Both the position numbers and the translations under genes were made by a program. The notes under the pieces are model-generated. The model saw nothing but the letters and a program-made list of their open reading frames with translations. It was not told where the DNA came from and made no database searches. Positions 48,682 through 55,595 of a stretch of DNA of 64,000 nucleotides are shown in pieces. Position 1 is the first letter of the stretch; every line of letters starts with the position of its first letter. The stretch covers positions 186,001-250,000 of the forward strand of contig JASPKZ010007433.1 of the NCBI GenBank assembly GCA_030220185.1, given 5' to 3'. This stretch comes from Diploptera punctata (lineage: Eukaryota; Arthropoda; Insecta; Blattodea; Blaberidae).

Positions 48682-50517
48682 TTTTTTTTAATTTACGCAC
48701 CACTTGGACAGACCACTTTACATAGACCATTTAACTCATGCTCCAAATGGGAGTCAATGACCAATCACGTTTCAATGAATTTTGTTATACAACCTATGAC
48801 AGTCTTCTTTCATATTGATATTTATCGAAATCTGTTTACCAAAAACATAAAGCTCCCCCTTTTTAATAATCGCAACAGGTCAGAGCATTATTTTGCAGTG
48901 ACTGACTCTCCAACAAATACGTTCAATATAGCAAATAATGAACAGGTTCCTTCCAACTACACGTTTGATAATTGTGCGTTCAATTTTTCATCTTTCGTTT
49001 TTTCTCCACTAGAGTGCATTCTTACAATATTGTGATCCTATTTGGTGATACATATTATGATCTAGTTGCAGTGGATGAACAAATGAAACATAACCTCACA
49101 TTTCTCATTTGTTTTCAAACATCGATGTTTACATTAAATATATAAATATTTTAAAATAACTATATTTAAATAATGATTTGTGAGTAAACAGCTTAATTTT
49201 ATTCGTTAAATAGTGCTAACAAATGCCACTCTTGATTTCCAAATTCTCTAGATAAATTGGGAATCACTCGTGGCATTACTTATGATAACGTATTCTCGTA
49301 TTTTGTAGAGAGAGGAGTGTGTTTGCGTTAAGGTGAGAAGGTGAAACAGAGTGCTGGCATGTAGACTACTATTATTCAAAAGCACCAAGGAGGCCGCCAA
49401 GCTTAATGTCCTCATCCGACGGGCGAATCGTTATCAACAGTACCACATGTCCTGCGCACCCCAGTCCACGAGACTTAAATGTTCTTCCTATAAAGCTGAT
49501 ATAACTCTTTGTTATGTAGTTTTCTCCATTCACCTGTCTATTCCGACTTTGGACCAAAAAAATTCCTAAAAACTTTATTCTCAAATACTCGTAATATTTT
49601 CTCCTCCCTTTAAAGTAAGAGTCCATGTTTCGCACCCATATAATATAACTGGTAGAATAATAGTTTTATATATTTTCAATTTAACGTTTTTTTAGAGAAG
49701 TTGGGACAAGAGTCTTTGTAATACATAATAGCACGCATTTCAAAAATTGAGCCTATGTTTAATTTCTTTGTGCATCTCATTCCTGTTTGTGATTATTGTT
49801 CCTAGGTATTTGAATTCAGCCACTTCCTCAATATTTCTCTCATTTGTCATTAACTGTCCATTTCCATTATATAATGTATTTCTACGTGTGACCATATATT
49901 TATTTAGTCTTATTGATATTTACTTCCAGTCCTAATTTCTTAGTGTTACTCTATAGTGTGTGCGTGTTGCCCTTTAGCACCTCCTCGCTATCGCCCAATA
50001 GTACTACATCATCAGCATAAACTAACAGCTTATTAATGTCGTTGAGTTGTAGGCCTTCAACCTCTAAATATCTGATGGCATGCTCTGGTACAAAATTAAG
50101 TAGTAGAGGAGATGGTGCATTTCCTTGCTTCAACCCATTTCGGATTTCAAAAGTATCTGAAAACTGTTTGCCTACACGCACCCTACTCTTTGTGCCATTT
50201 AGACACATTCATATAAGTCTAACTAACTTTTTAGGAATTCCGAACTCCAGCAGGATACTGCAACCATAAATTCTGTGTTATTCCGTTCTTTTTTTATTTG
50301 AATTAATGTTGTAGTGCAGAGTCTTCAATTTTACATTTATTTTTAGGGGAGACTTACTGGTGGCCCAACACAAATAGGCGCTCGCGTAAGTTGGCGGAGA
50401 CACTCGAGCCTGGAACGTGAGGAAGTCTGCAATGAACTGGGTTGTGATGACGTCACTACACGTCACGCTCGTTAGAAGTGACACAACTATTGTAAAGCCC
50501 GGGTTCAACTTCAACAT
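34045..50517 (-). CDS. Ir75: Ionotropic receptor, IR75 type, copy 1 (nine exons, complete)
   Basis: Joining nine minus-strand exons at GT-AG sites gives 1860 nt, 619 residues and a stop; every junction phase agrees. Residues 1-21 look like a signal peptide; 22-207 the amino-terminal region; S1 ligand-binding lobe has DTWGYPDD (253-260) and DIGTTGMFVT (277-286); M1 about 329-347; pore/M2 around 367-384 ending CQQG; M3 395-422 with YTAYSACIVALLQS; S2 lobe to about 545 with VRHAIYTKKVSPPGG and GLFAFHVELGPGY; M4 586-610. These match the insect IR75 group, variant ionotropic glutamate receptors in dendrites of olfactory neurons, which need the IR8a co-receptor and in Drosophila detect carboxylic acids; ligand here unknown. 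Start chosen for the signal peptide; an in-frame upstream ATG exists at 50583. The 6-unit repeat at exon 2 is the oddity. Confidence 0.93.
34310..35150 (+). mobile_element. Non-LTR retrotransposon tail, family 6 (decayed)
   Basis: Patches of RT coding on the plus strand: a DDQILIAKTEDEL-like segment after the catalytic motif, AFKGTHPVRTKIILENKPIE, RYNFLGCEISYTAET, then SETW and WKEHLARMTENRISKAAYSY with GRRSLGRQKKKW. Several frameshifts. It lies in intron 8 of IR75 copy 1, antisense to the gene. The right edge of the window (63480-64000) holds a related copy. Confidence 0.8.
35165..35545 (-). mobile_element. tRNA-headed repeat, family D (copy 1)
   Basis: Minus strand shows a B box, GGGTTCGATTCCCGGTC, near 35465-35485 and a conserved body with CTCACTGAGTCGGTGTGTTC. 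The body recurs at 40075-40880 (interrupted) and 58115-58205. Confidence 0.65.
35582..35895 (+). mobile_element. tRNA-derived SINE, family A (full-length copy)
   Basis: Head CTGTGGTCTCGAGGTAGCGT, B box GGGTTCGATCCCCGG, body with GTTTTTCTGGGTGAGG and ATC repeats, end CAGAATTACTGTGGG. Same family as 10905-11243, opposite strand. Confidence 0.87.
35965..36240 (+). mobile_element. tRNA-derived SINE, family C (copy 2)
   Basis: Head with CCGTAGTCGAGTGGTCAAGG and B box GGTTCGAGTCCCC; body with CATCGTGAGGAATTTGGGTA and ATAACGGCTGGGGAC. Confidence 0.85.
36815..37592 (+). mobile_element. RTE-like tail, family 1 (copy 7)
   Basis: Plus-strand copy from just after the catalytic motif to the end signature. 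A 106-codon frame (36845-37165) and an 82-codon frame (37334-37582) are separated by stops and deletions. It lies in intron 8 of IR75 copy 1. Confidence 0.88.
37652..37929 (-). CDS. Ir75: IR75 copy 1, exon 8 (S2 lobe)
   Basis: 278 nt, acceptor ATTGCAG, donor GTGAGT, ends in phase 2. S2 lobe with GLFAFHVELGPGYEVISDTF and EEKCGLETINF. Length identical to copy 2. A family 1 retrotransposon tail ends only about 60 bp beyond the donor. Confidence 0.93.
38215..39045 (-). mobile_element. Non-LTR retrotransposon fragment, family 7
   Basis: Minus-strand frame 38832-39032 has NKGLKQGCSLSPIIFNIYLD and a catalytic LLFADDQIIL. The decayed remainder down to 38215 includes an ETW-type patch and a GRP-type motif near 38355. 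Located in intron 7 of IR75 copy 1. Confidence 0.8.
39254..39462 (-). CDS. Ir75: IR75 copy 1, exon 7 (M3)
   Basis: 209 nt, acceptor GTTGCAG, donor GTAACT, ends in phase 0. M3 helix with FLYTAYSACIVALLQS, then LLDSGLPLGVEDVVYNRHYF. Length identical to copy 2. Confidence 0.93.
39566..39980 (-). mobile_element. RTE-like tail, family 1 (copy 8)
   Basis: Minus-strand copy of the last 400 bp, with a TTAC-type tail at 39566-39590 and a 69-codon frame (39598-39807). Same strand as the receptor gene, in intron 6, about 100 bp from exon 7. Confidence 0.87.
40075..40880 (-). mobile_element. tRNA-headed repeat, family D (copy 2), split by an RT fragment
   Basis: The 40075-40197 and 40640-40880 pieces match 35165-35545 in order. 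The tRNA-like head near 40830 has decayed. Between the pieces sits the family 5 RT fragment. Confidence 0.65.
40200..40635 (+). mobile_element. Family 5 reverse transcriptase C-terminal fragment
   Basis: Plus-strand patches encode INREWTGPNNIIRSAVI, LAVHGYHHKLC and the same C-x2-C-x3-C-x3-H-x4-C cluster as the frame at 31754-32760. Broken by at least two stops. Confidence 0.75.
40918..41159 (-). CDS. Ir75: IR75 copy 1, exon 6 (M1 and pore)
   Basis: 242 nt, acceptor GTGACAG, donor GTAACA, ends in phase 1. Starts NSFIFRQPPLSFVENIFTLP, then M1, a 20-residue basic/His loop, and the pore helix ending VCQQ. It is 33 nt longer than the same exon of copy 2, all in the M1-pore loop. Confidence 0.93.
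41285..42055. repeat. GC-rich unassigned repeat-like segment in intron 5
   Basis: Distinctly GC-richer than flanking intron, starting with CCGGGCTATGTGGCCGTGG. The style resembles transposon untranslated regions, but I cannot name a family. No frame is supported. Confidence 0.4.
42061..42231 (-). CDS. Ir75: IR75 copy 1, exon 5 (S1 ligand-binding lobe)
   Basis: 171 nt, acceptor GTTCAG, donor GTAAGT, ends in phase 2. Carries DTWGYPDDTGNWSGLAGYLL and the DIGTTGMFVT strand of the S1 lobe. Confidence 0.92.
42242..42987. other. Intron 4 sequence, nothing recognised
   Basis: AT-rich intronic sequence of IR75 copy 1. No gene or classified repeat seen. Confidence 0.5.
42988..43155 (-). mobile_element. 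Family 6 retrotransposon tail fragment
   Basis: Reverse complement of the sequence at about 34985-35150, encoding the same basic GRP region with a trailing GAAGAAGAAG run. In intron 4 of IR75 copy 1. Confidence 0.7.
43541..43593 (+). mobile_element. RTE-like family 1, 3'-end scrap
   Basis: About 50 bp matching GAGAGCTTATGTCCG and ACCTACGGGTTCGATAGTGC, the extreme end of family 1, 20 bp from exon 4. Confidence 0.75.
43614..43729 (-). CDS. Ir75: IR75 copy 1, exon 4
   Basis: 116 nt, acceptor TTTGCAG, donor GTAAGT, phase 0 to 2. Encodes NKHIDTITKVNDALFHHIVD, the conserved IR75 HIDTxxKVN segment. Too short for ordinary ORF finding. Confidence 0.9.
44037..44195 (+). mobile_element. SINE family A, decayed copy
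   Basis: CACTGCTGTGGTCTC head and an ACCCGGTTCAACCCC B-box remnant, followed by the family body up to an ATC repeat. Confidence 0.75.
44405..44561 (+). mobile_element. SINE family C (copy 3), left half
   Basis: Head GCGCCGTAGGCGAATGG, B-box remnant CATTCGAGTCTCC and body to the target site TACAACTAGTAGGG, where a family 1 copy is inserted. Confidence 0.85.
44562..45313 (+). mobile_element. RTE-like tail, family 1 (copy 9), inserted into a SINE
   Basis: 5'-truncated copy (752 bp) bounded by a 14-bp direct repeat: TACAACTAGTAGGG at 44548-44561 and TACAACTAGCAGGG at 45314-45327 (one mismatch). Thumb and ILYGCETWTL tail are readable but frameshifted. Confidence 0.9.
45314..45435 (+). mobile_element. 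SINE family C (copy 3), right half
   Basis: Continues the SINE body after the insertion: ATAACGGCTGGGGACCACAT and the family end. Confidence 0.85.
45679..45969 (-). CDS. Ir75: IR75 copy 1, exon 3
   Basis: 291 nt, 97 whole codons, phase 0 at both ends, acceptor TTCTCAG and donor GTGAGT. Amino-terminal domain with WLLLDDT and TSRRRTNVHKSLLKAVMV, the latter a typical IR75 boundary into S1. Confidence 0.9.
46160..46330 (+). mobile_element. Non-LTR retrotransposon tail fragment, family 8
   Basis: Encodes RMNITKLPKTAFNYKPRGSR and a basic GRW segment ending in a Lys-rich GAAGTGAAGAAG run. A decayed relative is on the minus strand at 60375-60545. Confidence 0.6.
46366..46987 (-). repeat. Six-unit 104-bp tandem repeat across exon 2 / intron 2 of IR75 copy 1
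   Basis: Units start at 46366 (102 bp), 46468, 46572, 46676, 46780 and 46884 (104 bp each) and are almost identical. On the gene strand each unit holds the last ~80 nt of exon 2 coding for DTAHHMFILDTNCSG and ALQQ, then a donor CAG|GTATGT and 20 nt of intron. The unit length is 2 mod 3, so reading into further units shifts frame and reaches a stop. Only the 46910 donor keeps the protein frame. Confidence 0.95.
46910..47079 (-). CDS. Ir75: IR75 copy 1, exon 2 (donor side duplicated)
   Basis: 170 nt. Acceptor GATGCAG before 47079, donor GTATGT after 46910. Encodes DVVQLMKNLSEEQQVLLTV and ends ALQQ in phase 0. The last ~80 nt of the exon plus the donor belong to a 104-bp unit repeated downstream, so five further donor sites follow at about 104-bp steps. 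Confidence 0.88.
47255..47445 (+). mobile_element. SINE family A, 3' part
   Basis: Matches the family A body from CCGAAAATCATCCGGCCATC to its end CAGAATTACTATGGATGG; the tRNA-like head is missing. Confidence 0.8.
47446..47824. other. Intron 1 spacer, nothing recognised
   Basis: AT-rich intronic sequence of IR75 copy 1 without supported features. Confidence 0.5.
47825..48560 (+). mobile_element. SINE family C (copy 4), interrupted
   Basis: The 5' part (47825-47960, including CATCGCGAAGAATTTG) and the 3' part (48430-48560, CCAGGTCGAGAAAACTAGCT) belong to family C. Between them lie unclassified sequence and a family B SINE at 48140-48425. Confidence 0.7.
48140..48425 (+). mobile_element. SINE family B, second copy
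   Basis: Starts with a GGTTAAGGCAATGTG A-box remnant and has a GGGTTTGAGTCTTGG B box, then a body shared with 17451-17758 (GACTCAGCCTC, GGAAATAAGTA) and an end at GTGGGATAATTTACCTTTA. Confidence 0.75.
48631..48672. repeat. (TA)n microsatellite
   Basis: TA dinucleotide run in intron 1 of IR75 copy 1. Confidence 0.9.
48710..48920 (+). repeat. Dispersed ~200-bp repeat (copy 2 of 4)
   Basis: Shares CATGCTCCAAATGGGAGTCA, GACCAATCACGTTTC and an ATTATTTTGCAGTGACTGAC end with 50695-50895. Confidence 0.7.
48921..49439. other. Intron 1 spacer, nothing recognised
   Basis: AT-rich sequence with no supported features. Confidence 0.45.
49440..50262 (-). mobile_element. RTE-like tail, family 1 (copy 10), reaching the RT palm
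   Basis: Minus-strand copy. The 49951-50208 frame has RVRVGKQFSDTFEIRNGLKQ and an intact LLVYADDVVLLGDSEE, so here the catalytic motif is in frame. The remainder to 49440 is frameshifted and the extreme 3' end is missing. It ends 96 bp from exon 1 of IR75 copy 1. Confidence 0.88.
50358..50517 (-). CDS. Ir75: IR75 copy 1, exon 1 (signal peptide)
   Basis: 160 nt, ATG at 50515-50517 with A at -3, donor GTAAGT, ends in phase 1. Encodes a hydrophobic leader and a segment ending AYLCWAT, typical of the IR75 N-terminus. Confidence 0.85.
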
Positions 50518-50694
50518 GTTCTGAGTCGCTGTGGCGTCTGTTTGTGTGATCAAGTATTCACGACCTCCCTCCATGCACAACACAGCAATTTGCTTTCGTA
50601 AACAAAACCTGAATACGTTTGTCTATAAATTAAATATAAAAAAAAATCAACATATACAGAGTACCTTTAACCTTAAGTTTATTTCCTTGTTATT

Positions 50695-50895
50695 CATAGA
50701 CAAACGTTAAACTATTTAACTCATGCCCCAAATGAGAGTCAATGACCAATCACTTTTCAATGATTTTTTATTTACAACCAATCATAGTCGTGTTTCACCT
50801 AGAATTTGCCAACTAAAGTTTATCATAATAAAGAAAGCACCTCCTTTTTAACATTCTGAATAAGTCATAGCATTATTTTGCAGTGGCTGACTCCA
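50695..50895 (+). repeat. Dispersed ~200-bp repeat (copy 3 of 4)
   Basis: Begins CATGCCCCAAATGAGAGTCA and ends ATTATTTTGCAGTGGCTGAC. An inverted copy lies 1.2 kb away at 52070-52240. Confidence 0.7.
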
Positions 50896-50996
50896 TAAGA
50901 AATAAGGCTAGCAGATTGTGTATATAGTGCATGGATGTCAACAGATACCTCATGAGGGAGTAATATAAAAACATTTGTAGCAATTGATTACGTGTC

Positions 50997-51150
50997 TGTC
51001 GCCGTGGCGTAGTCGGTAGATTCCCTATTTTCCACTCCGGCGACCCGGGTTCGATTCCTGGCGGGTAGGGAATTTTAAATCTCCACCCTGGGTCTGGGTG
51101 TGCGTGTCTTGTCCTTGTGTCTGTGTGAGAACTAAAGAAAGTTAACAAAC
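50997..51150 (+). mobile_element. tRNA-derived SINE, family E
   Basis: Head GTCGCCGTGGCGTAGTCGG (A box) and GGGTTCGATTCCTGG (B box) at tRNA spacing, then a TGTG/GTGTCTTGTCCTTGTG body. It is not a tRNA gene: the ends do not form an acceptor stem. Lies about 480 bp upstream of the IR75 copy 1 start. Confidence 0.75.
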
Positions 51151-51203
51151 AGCTAAAACAAAAAAGAAAAAGGTAAAACAAGAAGGAAAACCAGTATAAA
51201 CGA

Positions 51204-51231
51204 AAATATATATATATATATATATATATAT
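51204..51231. repeat. (TA)n microsatellite
   Basis: TA run between the two receptor genes. Confidence 0.9.
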
Positions 51232-51749
51232 ACCAACAAAAAAAGAAACCACTGTTTGCACTTTCTTAAATGTATTTTTTCCCAGGTAATAACATTCCAG
51301 AAAAATATAATTGGCCTATTTACATCATAGGACATCAGAAATGATCTAATATACAGTTTGAGGTATTTCAATTTTCTCCATTCCTAAATTTGTTTAAATC
51401 TTTGAGATATTTATGACGCCACCTGATTATATCATCCCTTCCAATAAGGGCACATTTGTTGGCCCTGCTTACATATTCAAACCCCATATCATGAAGAAAT
51501 CTATTTAAATTAGACCTCGAGGTAGCGCATCAACACTCGCTTAATATTATATTTATTGTTCTCAAAGATCGAGGATGAACGATGCGCCGGACTCCGCTTT
51601 GTAATATTCCATCGCCTTCATTAATCTGGCATTTTTTTGTTTGCACTCTCGTTTAGGTTTCTTCTTTGCTGGCGTCTATGCAACTTTCCAAGTAATTAAT
51701 TTGTTTGTTGAATGCATTTTAATATATACGTTGATTTTTTAAGGATGGA
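51232..51749. other. Intergenic spacer, nothing recognised
   Basis: No gene or classified repeat could be supported between the TA run and the following SINE piece. Confidence 0.45.
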
Positions 51750-51870
51750 AAAATCCAAGGAGCAAGTCCTCCGGGAGGGACTTTAAGCCGTGGGTCCCGA
51801 ATGTGAAGATTTTCAGGCTCGTAAAAGATCCTTAAGCCTGAATGAAAAGGCCTCTAAGCAAAATTTACCG
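51750..51870 (+). mobile_element. SINE family F, headless copy
   Basis: Shares AGTCCTCCGGGAGGGACTTT and GATCCTTAAGCCTGAATGAA with 58222-58430, but the tRNA-like head is absent. Confidence 0.75.
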
Positions 51871-52069
51871 AATTTTCCCGTCCTAGTACTACCTTGGTTT
51901 CCTAGATGTCAGTATGAGGCGGAACGCTGACCACGGACCACTCAAATGGCATCTATACGAAAACAAGTGTAACTAAATAAGTATGGTTCAAATGCTTCCC
52001 TGTAGGGGGAGAGCGCCTAAATCTCTGTTAAGGGAAACATGGGCTTACAAGTAGAATATTCAACGTCCT

Positions 52070-52240
52070 TCTTAGAGAGTCAGTCACTGCAAAATAATAG
52101 TGTGACCTGTTCAGAATGTTTAAAAGGAGGAGCTTGATTTTAAATTGATAAAATTAAACTGAAAAAATCGAGGTGTAAAACGACTGTGATTGGTTGTAAA
52201 TCAAAATTCATTAAAATATGATTGGTCAATGCTAAAAGAC
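52070..52240 (-). repeat. Dispersed ~200-bp repeat (copy 4 of 4, inverted)
   Basis: Reverse complement of the repeat at 50695-50895, from GTCAGTCACTGCAAAATAAT to ATTGGTCAATG. Confidence 0.7.
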
Positions 52241-52291
52241 AACACCAAAAATATCGAAATGATAATCAGGGGAATTGAATAGGAAATAATA

Positions 52292-52301
52292 ACAGTAATA
52301 C

Positions 52302-52360
<59 letters not shown>

Positions 52361-52362
52361 GT
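52292..52362. repeat. (AAT)n microsatellite
   Basis: About 23 AAT units. Confidence 0.95.
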
Positions 52363-52429
52363 AATATCAATAAGAATAACGAATACGAAAGTGGAAAAGC
52401 GTATACGCGTAAAAGCTTAAAATGAGGTG

Positions 52430-54895
52430 TATCTCCGTCGAATTCCTGGACACGCCCTCTAGATTGTATTTTAGCAGTTTTTTTAAATTCGAAAATTTTG
52501 AAATTTTTTGGTTAGATACCTTGGAAATCTCAATTTTGGATTTAGACCAGATGTTTTACATTAGATTTTCCGGACACACCGTTTGATTGTATTTTAGCAG
52601 TATTTGAAATTTCGAAAATTTTGACATTTTTTGGAAAAACACAGTATTATAGCCATGGAAAACTCAATTTTGAAATTTTGGATTTAGACAGGTTTTTTTG
52701 CATTAGAAATACCGGACACACCCTCTAGAGTGTATTTTAGAAGTTTTTTATTTCGAAAATTTTGACTTTTTTAGAATAACACGAAGACTATAGGCTTGGA
52801 AAACTCAATTTTCAAATTTTGGATTTAGACGAGATTTTTTGCATTAGAAAGCCTGGACACAACCTCAGATTGCATTTTAGCAGTTTTTTAAATTTCGAAA
52901 GTTTCGAAAACATTAAGAGGAATGCCTTGGAACATTATTTTGAAATTCTGGATATAGCCCGGATTTTTTGCATTAGAAATCCCGGACACCCCCTCTATAT
53001 TGTATTTTAGCAGTTTTTGAATTTTCAAAAAATTTTGACATTTTTTGGAAAAAATTTGAAATTTTAGATTTAGACCAGATTTTTTGCATTAGAAATCATG
53101 GACACACGCTCTAGATTGTATTTAGCAGTTTTTGAAATTTGGAAAATATTGACATTTTTGCTAAATTACCAAGACTACAGCCTTTGAAAAATAAATGTTG
53201 ATTTTTTTTTATTTAGACCAGCTTTTTGCATTAGAAATCCCGGATACACCCTGTAGATTGTACTTTTTCACTTTTCGAAATTTGGAAGATAGGCCTATTG
53301 ACTTTTTTGGAAAAACACCAGGATTATAGCCGTGGAAAACTCAATTTTGAAATTTTGGATTTAGACCGGCTTTTTGCATTAGAAATCCAGGACACAGCCT
53401 GTAGATTGTATTTTTTTAGTGTTTGAAATTTCGAAAATGTTTACATTTTTTGAAAAAAAAAAACACCAGGATTATAGCCTTTGAAAACTCAATTTTGAAA
53501 TTTTGTATTTACATCGGGTTTTTTGCTTTAGAAATTCCGGACACACCCTCTAGAGTGTATTTTAGTATTTTTTGAAATTTCAAAAACTTTGACTTTTTTT
53601 TTTGGAATAACACCAACACTATATAGGCTTGGAAAACTCAAATTTGAAATTTCGGATTTAGACGGGATTTTTTGCATTAGAGATCCCGGACACACCCGCT
53701 AGATTGTATTTTTGCAGTTTTTGAAATTTCGAAAATGTTGACATTTTTTTTGGAACACCGAGACTGTAGCCTTGGAAAACTCAATTTTCAAATTTTGGAT
53801 TTATTCCGGATATTTTTCATTAGAATTCCCGGACATACCCTCTAGATATTTTAGTAGTTTTTGAAATTTCGATAATTTTAACAATTTTGACTATAGCCAT
53901 GCAAAACTCAATTTTGAAATTTAGTTTTTAGAACGGATTTTTTTGCATTATAAATCCCGGAATCACCCTCTAGATTGTATGTTTGCAGTTTTTGAAATTT
54001 CGAAAATTTTGACTTTTTTTGGAAAAACACCAATACTAGCCTTGGAAAACACAATTTAAAATTTTTGATTTAGAACGGATTTTTTGCATTATTAATCCCC
54101 CAAGCACCATCTAGATTTTAATTTTGCAGTTTTCAAAATGTCTATAATCTTGACTTTTTTGGGAAAATCTCCTAGACCATAGACTAGGAAAACTCAATTT
54201 TAAAATTTTGGATTATACCGGATTTTTTGCATTTGAAATCTCGGACACTCCCTCTAGATTGTATTTTTGCAGTTTTTGAAATTTTGAAAATTTGACATTT
54301 TTGGGTAAAACTCCAAGACTATAGCCTTGGAAAACAAAGTTTTGAAATTTTGGATTTAGAACGGATTTTTATCATTATAAATCCCCGGCACACCGTCCAG
54401 ATTGTATTTTTGCTGTTTCCAAATTTTCTAAAACTTTGCCATTTTTGGGAATAACTCCATGATTATAGCCATGAAAAACTCAAATTTTAAATTTTGGATT
54501 TAGAACGGATTTTTTTGCATTAAAAATCCTGCAAACTCAATCTACGATCTAATTTTGCAGTTTTCAAAATTTCTAAAATATTGACATTTTTGGGGAAAAC
54601 TCCTACACCATAGCGTAGGAAAACTCAATTTTGAAAGTTTGGATTTTGACCGGATGTTTTGCATTATACGGTCCCGTGCAAGCCCTCCAGATTGTATTTT
54701 TGCAGTTTTCAAAATTTCTAAAATTTTGACTTTTTTTAAAAATCTCCCAGATTGTAGCCTTGGAAAACTGAATTTTCAAATTTTGGATTTAGACCGGATT
54801 TTTTGTATTGTAAATCCCGGACACACCCTCTAGATTGTATTTTTGCAGTTTTCAAAACTTCTAAAATTTCGTCATTTTTATAATAAACTCCTTTA
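52430..54895. repeat. Diverged tandem repeat, period about 140 bp, ~18 units
   Basis: The motif GGACACACCCTCTAGATTGT or a close variant recurs at about 52449, 52571, 52712, 52857, 52983, 53101, 53243, 53391, 53531, 53689, 53831, 53964, 54105, 54245, 54390, 54540, 54680 and 54822 (spacing 118-158). Each unit also has TTTGAAATTTCGAAAATTTTG, CTTGGAAAACTCAATTTTGA and a GGATTTAGACCGGATTTTTT-like part. Units differ far more than those of the 144-bp satellite, so it is older or not homogenised. It lies between the two IR75 genes. Confidence 0.93.
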
Positions 54896-55160
54896 CATTA
54901 AATTTTTTCCGCTTCGGCCAGTCTGCCGCCTTTCCTAAACACTATCATTTCTGTCTTCTCTTCATTTATCTTTATGTCATTTCTCTCTGCCCTGCCGCTT
55001 AGTATAACTTATCTATCGCTGTCTGTAGAGAGTTTATGTCTTCCGTTGCGATAGCCATATCATCGGGGTAAATACAGATGTTGGCTCCTGTTATTTCTTT
55101 CGCCACGTCACACGTAAGGGCATTAAACAAAATTGGACTTAGTGGGTCGCCTTGGAGTAG
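54896..55160 (-). mobile_element. Non-LTR reverse transcriptase fragment with altered catalytic motif
   Basis: Minus strand encodes QGDPLSPILFNALTCDVAKE, then CIYPDDMAIATEDINSLQTA, where YADD has become YPDD, followed by patches continuing to 54896. Most like family 5. Bounded on the right by an AAT run. Confidence 0.78.
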
Positions 55161-55163
55161 GCC

Positions 55164-55164
<1 letters not shown>

Positions 55165-55210
<46 letters not shown>

Positions 55211-55235
55211 TCAACAATAATAATAATAATAATAA
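55165..55235. repeat. (AAT)n microsatellite
   Basis: Interrupted AAT run about 110 bp downstream of the IR75 copy 2 stop codon. Confidence 0.92.
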
Positions 55236-55342
55236 TTTATTCTTGTAGAATTAAGACCATAAGATGTTCTCTTCCACTTAACGAGCACAAATATATGTTT
55301 ACAATATGTTATATAGGCTACACTCTACTGATTATAAATGTA

Positions 55343-55595
55343 TTACCTCTTGCGACTGTTTGTGCACACTCGTGTCACATTCAACTTTTGATAAAGTTTT
55401 TTCTGCACAATGACTTCTACAAACAATATAGCCATTGCTGCCAACATTCCAAACACTAACATTAACAATGCAGAGTAGCAGTCTATAATACCGACGCTAA
55501 CAAAGTTGGTACCCCTGCTGCTGCACTCTGGTTTCCAGTAATAGAACCGATGGTTTTCTCGATATTGGAATCCTCGTTCGTGCACCATCCGGTAC
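55343..55595 (-). CDS. Ir75: IR75 copy 2, last exon (M4)
   Basis: 253 nt, acceptor ATTACAG. Encodes YRMVHERGFQYRENHRFYYW, VSVGIIDCYSALL and M4, then a basic tail longer than in copy 1. Confidence 0.92.

Noticed and set aside
50997..51075. tRNA gene upstream of receptor copy 1
   Set aside because: Same reasoning: promoter boxes present, cloverleaf ends absent, SINE-like body follows.
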